Source of the DNA: Anthracocystis setariae
Lineage: Eukaryota > Basidiomycota > Ustilaginomycetes > Ustilaginales > Ustilaginaceae
Direction: 5' to 3'
Assembly (NCBI GenBank): GCA_928724745.1
Contig: CAKMXJ010000012.1
Location: forward strand, 434,001 to 498,000
Length of the DNA: 64,000 nt
In this document: one piece after another, positions 29,289 through 39,420 of the stretch
How positions within the stretch are numbered: position 1 is the first letter of the stretch
Layout: every line of letters begins with the position of its first letter
Program-made: the position numbers and the translations under genes
Notes under the pieces: model-generated
What the model saw: only the letters and a program-made list of their open reading frames with translations
The model's database searches: none
Told to the model about the DNA's origin: nothing

Positions 29289-29386
29289 ACAGCCTCCCAC
29301 TCTCACTCTCACTCTCACTCACACCGACACGTATCAAAAGTCAAAACCAAACCGCAATCGAGTCTAATTGATGGGCGAGACTTCTA

Positions 29387-31675
29387 CTACTGCGCGCTTC
29401 TAGCATAGTTTCTCCTCCCGCTCTGCACGCCCTTGGGTCTAGCAACCCATCCCATCGCCGCCGTAATTCCGCGCAACAGATCCGGTCGGTACCTCGCTGC
29501 TGCCACAACCGTTCCCACCGCTGCACCAAACGTCATCCTCTCAGCCCAAAGCGCCGACCTCTCTCCTTGACTCAGCCATCCCGGCTTGGCACTCTCCACC
29601 ATGGCGAACAACGCCCTTGGGGCCACGTACAACGCCATCTCTGCGCGCTTCCTCTTTTCTTCAATGAAGATCGAGAAGCCACAAGCGATCGAGCCAAGCA
29701 ACGGCCCGATCCCAGCATCCCAAAAGTTGAACGGCACCCAGGGCAAGAGGCGAGGAAGCAGCGCGGATCGAGCAAGGCAGATCGGGAACCAGTTACCGAT
29801 GATGTAGGTGGCCAAGAACGCGGCCGATCGAGTGGCGCCCGTGAGCACCTTGAGCAGATTCGAGAGCGGCGAGCGCAGGAAGCCTCGTGGATTGAAGAGC
29901 AGGCGTGGAAGCAGGTGGACGGGCAAGTAGATGGCCATGCTCATCCTCCATCCCCGAATCCATCGATACAGCGTGTTTTTGTAGCAGTTGGCACCGCCTA
30001 CGCCGCAATGGACGAGCTCACAGGGCATGCCGCCCATCTCACCTCTACCTCTTGGACCTGCGGCTCCGTTGAGGACAAATCCTGGGTTGGGACCCTGCAG
30101 TTCTTCGCCCGCGGCTCGGCGCTTTGCAGCATTGACGCGCGCTTCAGCAATGAACTGTTTCGCCTCGGCTGCGGTGTTGGGCAGTCGTGTCGGATCACCC
30201 CATTCGTACGGATGACCCAGCTCTTCCGCTAGACTTCCCAGAAGATGCACGCCCTCGGCCGCCATCTCTTTGCTTTGGTAGTTCCACGTCAATGGCTTCC
30301 CTGCTCTAATGCATCTGAGCGCCAGCAACAGTCGTTCGTCCATCGTGGCGAGATTAGTGATCCACTTGACGTACGAAGGCGGCAGTCGTTCGGGATGATA
30401 GAACCACGACCACATGATCTGAGCACAGCAAATGACAAAGATGAAGCCTTCTGCTTGGTCGACCAGCCCGAATGCCAAGCGCCGCAGCAATGTTTTCGAG
30501 GTGGAAGCTGAAGTGGATTCGGCAGAAGAGCGGAGACGATCTTTGCGCGATGGGGACGAACCGGCGAGCGCTCGGACGAGCGTGTCCATGCCACGAACCA
30601 GCGCAAAGAGGGTCAAATCGATGGTGGGACTGGGTCCACCCAGTGCACGATTCTTGCTCTCTGACTTTGGTGAGGCCGGCGGTGAGGATGGCGGCAGAGG
30701 AGATGCCGGTGGAGCGGCTGGGTCGGTCGAAGCCTTGGGCAGAGGTTTGAGTGAGTTGGACGGCGAACTGGGCCCTTGGGGGCTCGAGCTCGCCGCAAGA
30801 TGTGGACTGGTGCCCGAACCAGAAAGCGGATGGGGTGTGCTGGGGACGGTGAGACTGGTGAGTCTGGATAGGAAGTGGCCTGCAGGAGCAAGACTTGCAA
30901 TGCGAGGAGCCGAAGACTTATTGGGGGACCTTTTACCAAGGAAGCCAAAGTTGGAAGGTCGGAGATTCGAAGGGATCCATCCGGGCGTCGTATCGATGAC
31001 GAGAAGGCGAGGGTCGGTGCCGCTAGCAGCTGCCTTCTTTGCCTCGAGAACAGCCTGACTCCTGTGCTGCAGCATCGTCATGGCCAACGCCGAACTGAGG
31101 GAGGAGGCCACGAACGTGGAAGCGATGCGAGCATTTCGAAGCGCTGCCAGCGTCTGCTTCTCGGAAGAGGTTGCTGGATTAGCGAGCTTGAGAGCATAGT
31201 ATTTGGCGATAGGCCACCAAACCAACGTCTCTGAGATCCTCCATCCCGCCATGGCAAGGAAGCAACTGATCGCCATTCCATTCGGGCCAAGGGCGACGAC
31301 CAATGCTTTTGCTATGGCTTGAAGAAGCCTTGGAAGGCGATAGAAGCTAGGCAGGATATTCTTGACTCCTTCCAAGAAACCCGGTCTGGGCCGAGGTTGT
31401 CCCGCCTCCTTTGCGACCCTTCTTTCTTCGAGCAGCCGTTTCTCGGATTGACGAATACGCCTGAGCTCCTTGGTGACGAAACTGATGAGCGCCTTCAAGA
31501 TGGCCGGAAGGATATCCATCACGTAGCCGAGGAGGTAAGCTTTGGCGGCGGGCATGAGGAGGATTTCGAGTTGCTCTCGAGCGAGGCTGGCAGTGCGCTC
31601 AGAGCGCACAACGCGTGCCCCAGCAACATTGCTAGGTTTGGGCATGGGAGCCTTTCGAGAAGTTGAGGGCGGCAT
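29387..31675 (-). CDS. TMEM135-like multi-pass membrane protein
   Basis: A single-exon gene of 762 residues starting at ATG 31675. Hydrophobic segments occur near 45-65 and 120-155, and several in the C-terminal third (about 575-700). Between them lies a Ser/Pro-rich loop (about 280-400). The C-terminal part shows PCELVHCGVGGANCYKN with two conserved cysteines, MAIYLPVHLLPRLL, LTGATRSAAFLATYI and IACGFSIFIEEKRKRAEMALYV. These match the TMEM135 pattern of a Cys/His-containing loop, IY-x-PVHL-P, and RS-x2-FL. TMEM135 relatives are linked to peroxisomes and mitochondrial dynamics in animals. The function in fungi is not established. The gene runs convergently with the SelW-like gene, 98 bases apart. 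Confidence 0.72.
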   Translation of the reverse strand: MPPSTSRKAPMPKPSNVAGARVVRSERTASLAREQLEILLMPAAKAYLLGYVMDILPAILKALISFVTKELRRIRQSEKRLLEERRVAKEAGQPRPRPGFLEGVKNILPSFYRLPRLLQAIAKALVVALGPNGMAISCFLAMAGWRISETLVWWPIAKYYALKLANPATSSEKQTLAALRNARIASTFVASSLSSALAMTMLQHRSQAVLEAKKAAASGTDPRLLVIDTTPGWIPSNLRPSNFGFLGKRSPNKSSAPRIASLAPAGHFLSRLTSLTVPSTPHPLSGSGTSPHLAASSSPQGPSSPSNSLKPLPKASTDPAAPPASPLPPSSPPASPKSESKNRALGGPSPTIDLTLFALVRGMDTLVRALAGSSPSRKDRLRSSAESTSASTSKTLLRRLAFGLVDQAEGFIFVICCAQIMWSWFYHPERLPPSYVKWITNLATMDERLLLALRCIRAGKPLTWNYQSKEMAAEGVHLLGSLAEELGHPYEWGDPTRLPNTAAEAKQFIAEARVNAAKRRAAGEELQGPNPGFVLNGAAGPRGRGEMGGMPCELVHCGVGGANCYKNTLYRWIRGWRMSMAIYLPVHLLPRLLFNPRGFLRSPLSNLLKVLTGATRSAAFLATYIIGNWFPICLARSALLPRLLPWVPFNFWDAGIGPLLGSIACGFSIFIEEKRKRAEMALYVAPRALFAMVESAKPGWLSQGERSALWAERMTFGAAVGTVVAAARYRPDLLRGITAAMGWVARPKGVQSGRRNYARSAQ

Positions 31676-32468
31676 GGTGAGCTCCTATCACCGAAGCGAA
31701 AAAGGGTCTCGCGACGGGAAAAGGACGAAGCAAGAAGGAAAACGCCCGTAGCGAGACCAGCCGTGACAGCGGAACGGCAGCGGTCAGAGTATGGCGAGAA
31801 TGGGGACCTTTGCTGATCAGAGTGATCTCGCGCTCGAGCAAACGAACATACCGTCAGAGAAAGAGCTTGTGGCAAAGACGAATGCCATTGATGTTGGCGT
31901 TAGAAGGAGCGAGGCCAAGCAGCGCCGCAAGCAACGATACCATGCAGTGCCAAACGTGACACCCGGAGGTTCCGGCCGTCGCTTGGCTTGTGCATCCAAT
32001 TCGTTTCGCGGTCAGCCAAAATGGTAACCAAGCTGGACGCATCGGAAGCATAACGCGCTGCGACTTTGCAGATCGCGCGCAGCTGGGTGGAACCACACAC
32101 TACCGGTACGCTGTCGAAATCCACCCTTCTACAGTATCCTTTTTTTTCTTTTTTTCTTTTTTTTATATTTTTAAGCTTTCATATCAGAAGGCTGACTACC
32201 TGCTTTACGTTGCGATAGCCTTTCTTGCGCCTTCCGGAAAAGCCGAACGCACAGCCGCGTCTTAGGTTGTGAAAACTCAACGAGGTGCATTCGGAATTGG
32301 ACATTATGGGATGTGCAATTCAGCTTCACTTTATTCTTGGTCTCACTTCCAATACAGCAGCCTCGTACTGTACTTGCCCGTGATGATCGGGAAAGGGCCT
32401 ACAACGACCTGTCAGACCTGGGAACCGCTGCAAACTGCTTCTGTCGAGAATGTGACCTTGCAAAATGG
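31676..32468. other. Intergenic region upstream of the TMEM135-like gene
   Basis: 793 bases serve as upstream region of the minus-strand TMEM135-like gene and 3' flank of the seven-TM gene. A T-rich tract lies at 32139-32174. A GTACTGTACT motif lies at 32365-32374. No gene is supported. Confidence 0.55.
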
Positions 32469-35400
32469 CTACTGCTTAGGAGTGGCCGATGCACCCGACT
32501 GAGGTTCGCGGACTCGCCGAACCAGCGAGTCATCTTCGTCGACGACAGTGAATCGATGTCGTGCGATCATGATGGCTACACCCTTGATTCGGCTCTTGCG
32601 TCGCTTTTTGATGGGCTTGTGCGGCAACTTTTTCTCCTGTACCGTCGTGGGAATCGTGTCCCATTTCTTCAACGCTTCTCGAACCGATGCTGTGGTTTGC
32701 TGTTGCGTGCTTAAGGCGCTGCTGGCTTGCATTGTCTTCATCTTCGCGTCCGACCTTTTCGCCAATCGATCCCTTTGCTCGCGTTTGGGTGAGTCTTGAC
32801 GATCCAGCCCGACTAACTTTCGGATGGTTCCTTTCGAGTCGGTTCTCAGCATGGCCCTCGTCCGCGTCAGGCTTCGTCCCAGCTTTGTGTAGCGAAATCT
32901 CTCTTCCTCCGTCGAGCCATTGTTATCATCGATCGCTTCAGCATTACCGTCGAGGTTGTGTGAGCCAGGCAGTTGCTGCTCCGTCAACGACGTAGAGGAT
33001 CCTTCCAGTCGAAGCTTGACCGGCGACTGCATCCAGATGCCCTGATCCATACCTAGCTGACCCAGACGTAGGCCAATGGAGCCAGGCGACGGTCTCGTCA
33101 GCGGAGAATGCTGCTCCATCAACTGGTTGCCTCGGAATGCTGCGCTAAAGCTAGCCCTTCGTTCCTCCCTTGCAGCTTTGAGTTCGGCTGCGGTCCGACA
33201 GCGGACTCGACTGCGAGGCGTGACGAAAGACAGACGTTTGGTTTTTGCTTGCTCTTCGTCGCTGCCATCTTCGTCCAGCACTTCATCAGCTGTTGTTGCA
33301 GTGCCGTGATCATGCTGTCCAGCAGCATTTCTATATTCGCCGTCGGGATGAGTGCACTTTGACATGGGGAGGCCCAGATGGATGGCACTGGAATCGGTTG
33401 TCGTCCCCGCCTTGCTCCCGCTCGCTCCACTACCTGTACGCTGTCCTGAGGTCCGCATCGATGTCGCCGCCTCGGTCACTTCGTCGATTTGAGACAAGGT
33501 TCGATGTGGGAATAGGACCTCGTGCTCCGCAAGTAGCTGCATTGTTTGTCGTTTCTTCTCCTCTTGCAGCAATAGCAGCACCTCTCGGCTCGCTTCTCCA
33601 CCCTCGAAACCACTGCTTTCTTCCACAGAATCTGGCTCTGCCGCTGGATCGTCATCAATCCCATTGCCCAAGCCATCATCTCTGAGATCCTCGAGGCGTC
33701 TTGACTCTTGCCTGTCCAGAGACTCAACCAAGTCGCGCTGTTCAGACACCCAAGTCTCTTCTAGATCCACTTCCGCATCCGACTCGCCCTCTGTCTCTTC
33801 TTCTACCGTGTCGAGGAAGGGTGCAGAGGCCAGTCTCGTCATTTTGAAACCCATCATGTCAAAGGCATCCGATCCATCAACATCATCGTCTCCATCCATG
33901 TTTCGTATTTGGGCTACAGCAAAGTCGTCTTCCACCGGACTCTCCTGAGGAGAGCAACGCTCCCACACGTCATGGAGAGTCGCATCTGCCAGGTCAAGTT
34001 CGGTTTCCTCGTCGAATGCGACATTTTCTTCAGGTAGGGTGTCTCGACGTGCACCAGGGCTGCCACTGCCACACTGGCTTCCATCCTTGTCAGCGGGATC
34101 TACGATCTCCTCGATCACATCTTCGTCATCCTGATCCAGAATGTCGAGGATCGAATCAGCACGCGACGTGTTCCTCCTGTGGACGCGAGCGCTCAATCCT
34201 TCCATGCCATTATCGGATTGAGCTTCGCTTCGCGAAGGCGTGTCATGTTGCCGGCAGTGAAGACCTGACCAAGTGCAGCTCGGCCCAGCGGGTGAAGGCG
34301 ATAAGGTCAGATCCAGAAGGGACGAAGGGCAAGTGCCAGTGCTTGTCGACGGTGAGCTCTCGATCTGCGAGCTAGGCGTTCCTCTTCTTCCTTTCGAGAG
34401 CGCCCGATTCAGAAGGCCGAGCTCGATCCCAAATGCGGAAGCAAACGTCCTACTTCGCATCTTCTTGATTTGCATTTGCTCGTCTCGACTTATCGGAGAG
34501 CCGAAAGGAGAGCCATGACTTGCTACCGATCCATCGGCCCTTTTCAGCGAGCGGATGCGGCTGGAAATACTCGCGAGCGACAAAGTACTCGACGTGGATC
34601 CCTTCCGCACCAGGTCGGCATTACCCAAGGCTGCTACTGCCGCATTGGCTCGCCCATCGCGGCAGCTGTCTTTGTCTGGAACGGCGTCAACACCAGGCTG
34701 CTCAGGACGGCGTGTCCGCGCCATTTCATGCGCATCAGCCGTCCTGAAGCTGCAATTCGACTCGTCCGGATGAATGATCGTAGTCGCCTCAGCGCCACTG
34801 GCAGAGTTGTAAACGCTGGCCTCTTCCAGAGCGACTGCTTCTTCAATGGATGAGTAGCCACGTGGCGGCGTACGCTGCAAGTGCTGTCCGAAGGATAAAG
34901 GACTCTGCTGGTCCGACATTCTCTTTAGGCCTGAGCCTCGAACCATCTCCATGATCTCGGAGAACAAGCGTGATGCACTGTTGCCCAGGACCTGAGAACT
35001 GGTGTCTTCAGAGAAGCTCGACACAGCAGGCGGGGACGTCCGCATCGGTTGATCAGGGTCTGCAGCCATGTGGCGTCGCTTTGTTGGCGATCGCAGATCA
35101 CTGTGCACCCGCAGATGCTCGATGTTTGGTCGGAGTCGTGGACTACCTGGGGTGTCATCCATGTCGAGGGAAAAATTCGCTGGCCACTCGTCCGGACCCA
35201 TTCCGACGGGGGTTTGCTGTGTACAGTCTGTCGTTCGGCTCTGGATGGCGCCCTCGATCGAACGTGAGGACAAGTCAGGGTCTGTCAATTCGGGATGGTT
35301 CATACGTGGGATGCAGGTCCTTCCGCTATCAGTGCTGTGCTGGCCATCTGCCCCTGGGACGGACAGGAGACCCTCGACAATCGCGTTCGTCACAGCTGTA

Positions 35401-37295
35401 GGAAGCGCCGAATGACGTTGCAAGTGATCTGTATGCTCTGTTTGGGCTTGAGCTCCCTTCCAGTCCGACTGAATGGGGAGAATCTCGAGCTTCGGCTTCG
35501 GATTCACCATAAGGTTCAATCCACGGATGAAGCTACTCCGCGGCGCCACAACCAGGTCGCCCGTGACTTTGCCTGCCGTCCAATGTTGACTCAGATAGGG
35601 TACACTTCGGGTCGATGCGATACTCTTTCGCTGCTTAGCTGGAACCCCGAGTCCGCCAATGTAGGATGCAAATATCGCCTCGCCGTAGCCGTTCATCTCG
35701 GATTCTAGCGGACACGAGAAGGATCGACTATGAGGCCTCCGGTTGCGAATCAACGATGCGTGGCCATTAACCATCACAATGGAGGAAGTCGTCGAAGCCC
35801 TTCTCGCAGGAGATTTGGCTCCTCGATCCTGACTTTGTGGGGATCCGGTATCTGCATGACTTGACACAAGCTTCGAACTGACACGGCGATGGCACGAAAA
35901 GAAGAGGTAAAGCTCCTGGAAAAGAAGAAATACTCCAGGACAGCAGAACGACGCCAAAAGAATCGGTGCTTGCCGATGGGAAGGGTGCATCCTCAGAGAG
36001 GCGTTCGAAAGTGCGATAGGCAGCCAAAGGCACATCACGTTGGTGACGAAGAGAAGCCATGCATCGCGTGTCTGTGTCCGCCGAGTTGCATCTGGTCCAC
36101 TCCAAGATGCTGTCGCTCCCGACTGCGACATGGATTGAGGCATCTTGCTTCTCTTTGAATCTGGAGTGTCGCTTGCATTTCTCGAAACGGGAAGAGGCCT
36201 TCCCGGTGGAAGAATTGACGTTGCTCGGTCCTCAAGGTGACAGGAGGACTTGCTCGTCGAAGTTTGATACGGGGCGATGTCAGATCTTGCAGATCCAAGC
36301 TGATGCTTCGACTGACTTGGACGACCCAGCGCATCTCGACTTGTCGACGAGTAGGCGGAGCCCATCTGATACGGATTAGTTGAGCTCGCGACAGCAGATC
36401 CAAAGCCCAGGGATGATGTCGCTGCTTCGGTTGCTCTATCGGACCCACCAAAGTCGTCAAGGACTCGGCGGATCGCTGTGGTTGCATAGTGGGTCGGGGC
36501 TGTACCGTCGAGTGTAGACTCTGGATCGACCATCGTTCGCGTGCCGGGGTCAAACTCGGTCGTGGCTTGTGCTGAACTCGGCATCTCAACGTGGGTGTTG
36601 CGTGTCCAAGGATCAGGCTGAGGATGGATGAGAAGAGACAAGCTCGGAGCTCGAGCTGGAAGGATCGATGCTCTATCAGATTGCTGTCTCGTAGCGTTCG
36701 ACTTGGTTGACATGGCCGCCGATTTAGCGACAACAGCGAATGCCAATGTAGCTACGATCGCTAGCAGGCAATGGGTCGTCACGATGATGAATTTGACGGG
36801 CTGACATGATGCACATGAACCGGGAGACTTGTAGGTGTAGGAGGAACAGCTTGTGGATGTGCCGGTCGCGATGCCGAGTATGGTCAAAGTGGAGATGACC
36901 AGGCCAGCTATGCGGTGATGTCGTGCGTTGGAAGAGGGCAACAGGTTGCTGGATGCTAGGGTTGCAACAAAAGATGGTCGAGATACTAGGGCTAGGGTTG
37001 TCGCAAAGGTCGCACTAGGTCTACTGAGCGCCAAGTCCCAGATCGAATCGAAGCTTGACTTCGTCACGGAGTAGTACAGGAACAACGGAGTCACTGCCAA
37101 GAGAAGGGCGGCGTCGAAAACGCACATGCAAAGCTGCGACTGTCGGAAAGAAAGCAGGTGTCGAGGAAGCATTGGGCTGCTGGTGGCACGGCAACGATGG
37201 CTAGGCCTTGGCAGAGCGCGGTAGCCTGCAAACAGCAGTATGGTCAAGCTGACGAGTACACTCACCAGGACCGAGGCGAGCATGGCGACGGCCAT
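32469..37295 (-). CDS. Giant protein with seven predicted membrane segments and a long cytoplasmic tail
   Basis: A single-exon gene of about 1608 residues. The start is ATG 37295, because upstream in-frame codons are not ATG. Counting from there, seven hydrophobic stretches are visible near residues 2-23, 53-76, 92-112, 128-144, 167-190, 411-433 and 444-467. Segments five and six are separated by about 220 Ser/Thr-rich residues. After segment seven comes about 1140 residues of Ser/Thr/Asp-rich, apparently disordered tail with no recognised domain. Short RSFSCP and SLASISSRIRSL motifs could be kinase or 14-3-3 sites. The topology with a long third inner loop resembles nutrient receptors such as yeast Gpr1, but sequence similarity was not established. 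The divergent neighbour is EB1/BIM1. The function is unknown. Confidence 0.7.
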   Translation of the reverse strand: MAVAMLASVLVSVLVSLTILLFAGYRALPRPSHRCRATSSPMLPRHLLSFRQSQLCMCVFDAALLLAVTPLFLYYSVTKSSFDSIWDLALSRPSATFATTLALVSRPSFVATLASSNLLPSSNARHHRIAGLVISTLTILGIATGTSTSCSSYTYKSPGSCASCQPVKFIIVTTHCLLAIVATLAFAVVAKSAAMSTKSNATRQQSDRASILPARAPSLSLLIHPQPDPWTRNTHVEMPSSAQATTEFDPGTRTMVDPESTLDGTAPTHYATTAIRRVLDDFGGSDRATEAATSSLGFGSAVASSTNPYQMGSAYSSTSRDALGRPSQSKHQLGSARSDIAPYQTSTSKSSCHLEDRATSILPPGRPLPVSRNASDTPDSKRSKMPQSMSQSGATASWSGPDATRRTQTRDAWLLFVTNVMCLWLPIALSNASLRMHPSHRQAPILLASFCCPGVFLLFQELYLFFSCHRRVSSKLVSSHADTGSPQSQDRGAKSPARRASTTSSIVMVNGHASLIRNRRPHSRSFSCPLESEMNGYGEAIFASYIGGLGVPAKQRKSIASTRSVPYLSQHWTAGKVTGDLVVAPRSSFIRGLNLMVNPKPKLEILPIQSDWKGAQAQTEHTDHLQRHSALPTAVTNAIVEGLLSVPGADGQHSTDSGRTCIPRMNHPELTDPDLSSRSIEGAIQSRTTDCTQQTPVGMGPDEWPANFSLDMDDTPGSPRLRPNIEHLRVHSDLRSPTKRRHMAADPDQPMRTSPPAVSSFSEDTSSQVLGNSASRLFSEIMEMVRGSGLKRMSDQQSPLSFGQHLQRTPPRGYSSIEEAVALEEASVYNSASGAEATTIIHPDESNCSFRTADAHEMARTRRPEQPGVDAVPDKDSCRDGRANAAVAALGNADLVRKGSTSSTLSLASISSRIRSLKRADGSVASHGSPFGSPISRDEQMQIKKMRSRTFASAFGIELGLLNRALSKGRRGTPSSQIESSPSTSTGTCPSSLLDLTLSPSPAGPSCTWSGLHCRQHDTPSRSEAQSDNGMEGLSARVHRRNTSRADSILDILDQDDEDVIEEIVDPADKDGSQCGSGSPGARRDTLPEENVAFDEETELDLADATLHDVWERCSPQESPVEDDFAVAQIRNMDGDDDVDGSDAFDMMGFKMTRLASAPFLDTVEEETEGESDAEVDLEETWVSEQRDLVESLDRQESRRLEDLRDDGLGNGIDDDPAAEPDSVEESSGFEGGEASREVLLLLQEEKKRQTMQLLAEHEVLFPHRTLSQIDEVTEAATSMRTSGQRTGSGASGSKAGTTTDSSAIHLGLPMSKCTHPDGEYRNAAGQHDHGTATTADEVLDEDGSDEEQAKTKRLSFVTPRSRVRCRTAAELKAAREERRASFSAAFRGNQLMEQHSPLTRPSPGSIGLRLGQLGMDQGIWMQSPVKLRLEGSSTSLTEQQLPGSHNLDGNAEAIDDNNGSTEEERFRYTKLGRSLTRTRAMLRTDSKGTIRKLVGLDRQDSPKREQRDRLAKRSDAKMKTMQASSALSTQQQTTASVREALKKWDTIPTTVQEKKLPHKPIKKRRKSRIKGVAIMIARHRFTVVDEDDSLVRRVREPQSGASATPKQ

Positions 37296-38262
37296 CCTTG
37301 TCAACGATACTGGTAAGGCGAGACAGTTGTGCAGATCAGATGATGGTGGTGGTGGACTGTACTGTACTGTACTCTACTGGAAAATGCGACGAAGGCGGGG
37401 GAGTGAAGACAAGTTTTGGACCCACTTCGGAGCTCAGCAGCGAGCGGAAGGGCAAGAGGGAGGAAATGCGCAGAGACGAGCCCACGACTTCATTTCATTT
37501 GACTCATCAATGGAAGCACGACCCATACAGTACGATCCGCCGTGCAAATCCATCCAACCTCGCTCGCGCCTGTTAGGAACCCAAATGCATCGCATCCGAT
37601 TGCGCTGTGGATTCTGGACGGAACCTCTTAATGCAGATGCACCTACTTACATATCGGAACGCATCGAGAGACTTGTCGAGGAGAAGAGGAAAGAGGAAAG
37701 AGGAAAGAGGAACGATACTCGAGGATCGAATTGGGGAGTATGTGTGTCGACGCTCTCTTGCGCCGCTCGCCGTCGCTTTGCAGCTGACGTGCAAAAGCTC
37801 AAACTCGCATTATATTGCGGTGTGCGGCGCACAAAAAGAGTGGGTTTCTCTGACTGACAAGGTGTTGGTCTCAGCTCGACGCGTGGTTTTGGCGCTATCT
37901 GAAGCAACACACACGTGCCGGCCGGATAGTTTCTTTTTGGATTGGAGTGGGCGAGAATTGGGACAGGCAGCAACAAAGCGCGCCGGTGCGACCTGTCTCT
38001 GGTCCCAGGATCGCAAGGCACAAGCACAAGCACAAGCAAGCACAAGAGGAAGAGAAGCAAAAGAGAAGAGAAGAGCAGTGGCCCGAGATCAACACTCTGT
38101 CACGCACGCAACTCACAACTTCCAAGCACACACCGCTCGTGCCACATCCATCATCGCACTTTCGACCTGACCTGCTTGCGTTCCCAACATCATCGTGTTG
38201 CTGCACAAACACATCACATCCCCATCGTCATCGTCATCGCCATCGCCATCGCCATCGTCAAA
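37296..38262. other. Divergent promoter region between the seven-TM gene and EB1
   Basis: 967 bases between two diverging starts. It contains an ACTGT-type array at 37356-37373, about 60 bases upstream of the seven-TM start, a purine-rich tract near 37680-37715, a CACAAG repeat near 38020-38045, and ATCGYC repeats at 38223-38258 just before the EB1 start. No gene is supported. Confidence 0.6.
38223..38258 (+). repeat. (ATCGYC)n repeat in the EB1 leader
   Basis: Six consecutive hexamers of the form CATCGT or CATCGC run up to four bases before the EB1 ATG, so they are probably within the 5' untranslated region. Confidence 0.8.
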
Positions 38263-39210
38263 ATGGGTGAATCACGAACCGAGCTGATCCATTGGATCAA
38301 CGAGCTGCTTGGCTTCAACTACACCAAGGTCGAGCAGTGCGGATCGGGTGCTGCCTACGCTCAGATCGTCGACTCGATCTACCTCAACGTGCCTCTGCAA
38401 AAGATCAAGTTCGATGCCAAACACGACTATGAATACATCAACAACTTCAAAGTGCTGCAGGAAGCCTTCAAGCGCAACCGCATCGATAAACCCATCCCGG
38501 TCGACCGGCTGATTCGCTGCAAGATGCAGGATAACTTGGAATTCCTGCAGTGGCTCAAAAAGTTCTGGGACACCCAATTCCCCGGCGACGTGTACGATGC
38601 CGAGGGCAGGAGAGGCGGTGTTGGTGCTGCACCTCCACCGCTTGTGGGTGCTGTGTCGGTGGGTGCGGCAAGAACCACCGCTGCAGCTCCACCCGCAGCG
38701 AGAGCGCCTGCAGCGAGGGCAAGCGCCACTGCCCGTGCTGCGCCAGCGTCGGCACCAGCGAGGAGACCACTGGCAGGAGCCGGTGGTGCGCCATCAAGAG
38801 CAGCCGCCGCCGTGCCCAACGAGACAATCCAGGCACTCACCGCACAGATGGACGAGATGAAGGTGAGCGTCGACAGCCTGGAGAAGGAGCGCGATTTCTA
38901 CTTTGCAAAGTTGCGCGACATCGAGATCCTCGTCCAGGAAAGGCTCAGCGCTCTCGCCGAGCAGTTCCCTATACCAGAGGGAGAGCAACAAGAGCCCGTC
39001 GCAACCGAAGAGCAAGAGAGCCTCAAGCAAATCCAGAGCATCTTGTATAGTACCGAAGAGGGCTTCGAAGTGCCCGAGGGCAACGAGGTAAGTCCATCAC
39101 ATGATCCCTGCACAGCGTATTGTAGCGTGCAGACCGGCTGACGTTGACTATTGCCGCCTTTGATGATTGCGGTTTGACAGGTTGCACAGGATGAGGAGGA
39201 AATGTTCTAG
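38263..39210 (+). CDS. BIM1: EB1/Bim1 microtubule plus-end-binding protein
   Basis: Two exons, 38263-39087 and 39181-39210, with a 93-nt intron (GTAAGT...CAG) give 284 residues. Residues 1-120 form the calponin-homology domain of EB proteins: ELIHWINELL, YTKVEQCGSGAAYAQIVDSI, KIKFDAKHDYEYINNFKVLQ and DRLIRCKMQDNLEFLQWLKKFWD. An Ala/Pro-rich linker (about 125-185) follows, then a coiled coil and EBH domain (about 190-255, FYFAKLRDIEILVQ). EB1 tracks growing microtubule ends and recruits other tip factors. The last exon is only 30 nt and encodes VAQDEEEMF, so the terminal acidic-aromatic tail, which binds CAP-Gly proteins in other EB1s, depends on splicing. Retaining the intron would replace it with 17 other residues. 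Confidence 0.95.
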
Positions 39211-39420
39211 CCCTTGCGCTCGAGCCCATTCAGCTTTCAGGCTGCTGTACAAAAAAAAGCAAAACAAAACGCCCAACGAAATGCGAAACATCGTTTTAGT
39301 CATCACCATCCTCGTGTCTCGCAACCACACACGATTCGAGGTCAAGGGAAGAGAAGAAGCTGCCAAATGACCATTACTGGAATCAAACATTGAGGTGGGA
39401 TACAAAAGGGAGAGGCAAAG

